Source of the DNA: Apoderus coryli
Taxonomy: Eukaryota; Arthropoda; Insecta; Coleoptera; Attelabidae
DNA length: 64,000 nt
Direction: 5' to 3'
NCBI GenBank assembly: GCA_911728435.2
Contig: OU452216.1
Coordinates: forward strand, 2,356,842-2,420,841
The notes below the pieces were generated by a model that worked only from the letters and a program-made list of their open reading frames with translations, did not search any database and was not told the origin of the DNA. The position numbers and the translations under genes are program-made. Every line of letters begins with the position of its first letter. Position 1 is the stretch's first letter. This document shows, piece by piece, positions 60,781-64,000 of the stretch.

Positions 60781-62086
60781 CAAAAAAAATGAAAAAAAAA
60801 ATCAAAAAAAAAAAATTTCAAGGAAAAAAATGTTTCTATTATTAAAAAAAAATTAAAAAAAAAAAATTTAAAAAAAAAATTTCAAAAAAAAAAATTTCAA
60901 AAAAAAAAATTTAAAAAAAAAAATTTCAAAAAAAAATAATTCAAAAATTAATTAAAAAAAAGTATTGCCAGAGCTGAAAATCTGAAAATGTTTCTATCTA
61001 TTATTGAAAATAAATAGAAACATTTTTGAGTTACCCCGTAGAAAACCTCTAGGAGCATATAGTTTAACTTTCAAAGAAATCTTGAATTGAAACCCAAAGA
61101 AATCAAAAAATTATTCAAAATATTACTATTTCACCTTAACAAAATAAAGAAATACATTTTTGATTCACCCTGTATATAAATTTGAGCTTATAGTTTAACT
61201 TTCAAAAAATCTTGATTTGAAATCTAAAGAAATCAAAAAGTTATTCAAAACAATACTATTTCACCTTAACAAAATAAAGAAATACATTTTTGATTCACCC
61301 TGTATATAAATTTGAGCTTATAGTTTAACTTTCAAAAAATCTTGATTTGAAATCTAAAGAAATCAAAAAGTTATTCAAAACAATACTATTTCACCTTAAC
61401 AAAATAAAGAAATACATTTTTGATTCACCCTGTATATAAATTTGAGCTTATAGTTTAACTTTCAAAAAATCTTGATTTGAAATCTAAAGAAATCAAAAAG
61501 TTATTCAAAACAATACTATTTCAGCTTAACAAAATAAAGAAATACATTTTTGATTCACCCTGTATATAAATTTGAGCTTATAGTTTAACTTTCAAAAAAT
61601 CTTGATTTGAAATCTAAAGAAATCAAAAAGTTATTCAAAATATTTCACCTTAACAAAATAAAGAAATACATTTTTGATTCACCCTGTATATAAATTTGAG
61701 CTTATAGTTTAACTTTTAAAAAAATCTTGATTTGAAATCTAAAGAAATCAAAAAGTTATTCAAAACAATACTATTTCACCTTAACAAAATAAAGAAATAC
61801 ATTTTTGATTCACCCTGTATATAAATTTGAGCTTATAGTTTAACTTTCAAAAAATCTTGATTTGAAATCTAAAGAAATCAAAAAGTTATTCAAAACAATA
61901 CTATTTCACCTTAACAAAATAAAGAAATACATTTTTGATTCACCCTGTATATAAATTTGAGCTTATAGTTTAACTTTCAAAAAATCTTGATTTGAAATCT
62001 AAAGAAATCAAAAAGTTATTCAAAATATTTCACCTTAACAAAATAAAGAAATACATTTTTGATTCACCCTGTATATAAATTTAAAA
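60781..62086. repeat. A-rich tract and satellite array T9
   Basis: A-rich tract to 60960, leader to 61065, then about eight monomers, mostly the long form. There is no standard tail; the last monomer passes directly into the 112-bp array, the shared junction being TTGATTCACCCTGTATATAAATTTAAA. Confidence 0.9.
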
Positions 62087-63890
62087 CCTATGCTAAAAAT
62101 TTCTCTTTTAAAGAAAATAAAGTCACCTATCGTGTTAAAAAAAATGGTAAAAAAATAGAGAAATACATTTTGGATTCACCCCGTATATAAATTTAAAACC
62201 TATGCTAAAAATTTCTCTTTTAAAGAAAATAAAGTCACCTATCGTGTTAAAAAAAATGGTAAAAAAATAGAGAAATACATTTTTGATTCACCCCGTATAT
62301 AAATTTAAAACCTATGCTAAAAATTTCTCTTTTAAAGAAAATAAAGTCACCTATCGTGTTAAAAAAAATGGTAAAAAAATAGAGAAATACATTTTTGATT
62401 CACCCCGTATATAAATTTAAAACCTATGCTAAAAATTTCTCTTTTAAAGAAAATAAAGTCACCTATCCTGTTAAAAAAAATGGTAAAAAAATAGAGAAAT
62501 ACATTTTTGATTCACCCCGTATATAAATTTAAAACCTATGCTAAAAATTTCTCTTTTAAAGAAAATAAAGTCACCTATCGTGTTAAAAAAAATGGTAAAA
62601 AAATAGAGAAATACATTTTTGATTCACCCCGTATATAAATTTAAAACCTATGCTAAAAATTTCTCTTTTAAAGAAAATAAAGTCACCTATCGTGTTAAAA
62701 AAAATGGTAAAAAAATAGAGAAATACATTTTTGATTCACCCCGTATATAAATTTAAAACCTATGCTAAAAATTTCTCTTTTAAAGAAAATAAAGTCACCT
62801 ATCGTGTTAAAAAAAATTGTAAAAAAATAGAGAAATACATTTTTGATTCACCCCGTATATAAATTTAAAACCTATGCTAAAAATTTCTCTTTTAAAGAAA
62901 ATAAAGTCACCTATCGTGTTAAAAAAAATGGTAAAAAAATAGAGAAATACATTTTTGATTCACCCCGTATATAAATTTAAAACCTATGCTAAAAATTTCT
63001 CTTTTAAAGAAAATAAAGTCACCTATCGTGTTAAAAAAAATGGTAAAAAAATAGAGAAATACATTTTTGATTCACCCTGTATATAAATTTAAAGCCTATG
63101 CTAAAAATTTCTCTTGTAAAGAAAATAAAGTCACCTATCGTGTTAAAAAAAATGGTAAAAAAATAGAGAAATACATTTTTGATTCACCCCGTATATAAAT
63201 TTAAAACCTATGCTAAAAATTTCTCTTTTAAAGAAAATAAAGTCACCTATCGTGTTAAAAAAAATGGTAAAAAAATAGAGAAATACATTTTTGATTCACC
63301 CTGTATATAAATTTAAAGCCTATGCTAAAAATTTCTCTTGTAAAGAAAATAAAGTCACCTATCGTGTTAAAAAAAAATGGTAAAAAAATAGAGAAATACA
63401 TTTTTGATTCACCCCGTATATAAATTTAAAACCTATGCTAAAAATTTCTCTTTTAAAGAAAATAAAGTCACCTATCGTGTTAAAACAAATGGTAAAAAAA
63501 TAGAGAAATACATTTTTGATTCACCCCGTATATAAATTTAAAACCTATGCTAAAAATTTCTCTTTTAAAGAAAATAAAGTCACCTATCGTGTTAAAAAAA
63601 ATGGTAAAAAAATAGAGAAATACATTTTTGATTCACCCTGTATATAAATTTAAAGCCTATGCTAAAAATTTCTCTTGTAAAGAAAATAAAGTCACCTATC
63701 GTGTTAAAAAAAAATGGTAAAAAAATAGAGAAATACATTTTTGATTCACCCCGTATATAAATTTAAAACCTATGCTAAAAATTTCTCTTTTAAAGAAAAT
63801 AAAGTCACCTATCGTGTTAAAACAAATGGTAAAAAAATAGAGAAATACATTTTTGATTCACCCTGTATATAAATTTAAAGCCTATGCTAA
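62087..63890. repeat. 112-bp satellite array
   Basis: About 16 tandem copies with an exact 112-bp period (CCTATGCT at 62087, 62199, 62311, 62423). Landmarks are AAAGTCACCTATCGTGTT and ATGGTAAAAAAATAGAG. They share only AATACATTTTTGATTCACCC(C/T)GTATAT with the 124/130-bp monomers. Late copies include a higher-order pattern with CTTGTAAAG and CAAATGG variants. Confidence 0.95.
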
Positions 63891-64000
63891 AAATTTCTCT
63901 TTTAAAGAAAATATTCCTTTTTTTGTCCTTAAAAAATTTTATACTAAATACCTACTATAAATATATTAGTTAGGTATTTTAAATCTGCTAGCCTAAAAAT
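63891..64000. other. End of array, returns to the 10.8-kb spacer type
   Basis: ATATTCCTTTTTTTGTCC then CTACTATAAATATATTAGTT, matching 10795-10870. The next part, outside the window, probably resembles 10.87 kb onward. Confidence 0.8.

Overview
The window is strongly AT-rich eukaryotic DNA. It holds spliced genes with GT-AG introns, insect-type transposons and large satellite arrays, and there is no sign of bacterial gene organisation. Low GC, frequent TAGGTAGGTA/TACCTACC runs, an insect-type Helitron and a Ty3/Gypsy relic suggest an insect, most likely a hemipteran such as an aphid. That assignment is inference.

Layout. (1) 1-22.2 kb and 47.1-64.0 kb are a macrosatellite: head-to-tail units of roughly 3.8-7 kb. 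Each complete unit has a body of about 2 kb, a GC-rich hairpin, a perfect 7-bp-arm palindrome (AAATCCC/GGGATTT), an A-rich tract, a small stem-loop, an array of ~124/130-bp monomers and a ~170-bp tail that runs straight into the next body. Units differ mainly in monomer number. From 62.09 kb the array switches to an unrelated 112-bp monomer. (2) 22.2-47.1 kb is a different block between the two macrosatellite blocks. On the minus strand it carries a predicted 12-exon microexon gene (26.30 to 23.32 kb) and a seven-exon, frame-consistent Helitron Rep/helicase gene (40.80 to 31.66 kb). It also holds several foldback/MITE elements, some inside the Helitron introns, and the 3' end of a Gypsy element (about 43.99 to 43.17 kb).

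Connections. The satellite at 7.33-8.32 kb contains three copies of the Helitron's first coding exon with its splice donor, so the two blocks have exchanged sequence. The Helitron protein (about 1691 residues) keeps the cysteine cluster, HUH nuclease, paired tyrosines and all recognisable Pif1-type helicase motifs, so it may be active or recently active. The microexon gene has nine consecutive internal exons of 27-57 nt, all phase 0 and all multiples of three, including a run of tandemly duplicated 33-nt exons. I recognise no known family in it.

Most short ORFs in the macrosatellite body recur only because the units are recent copies. The few with coding-like character are listed at low confidence. 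I found no tRNA, rRNA or CRISPR array.
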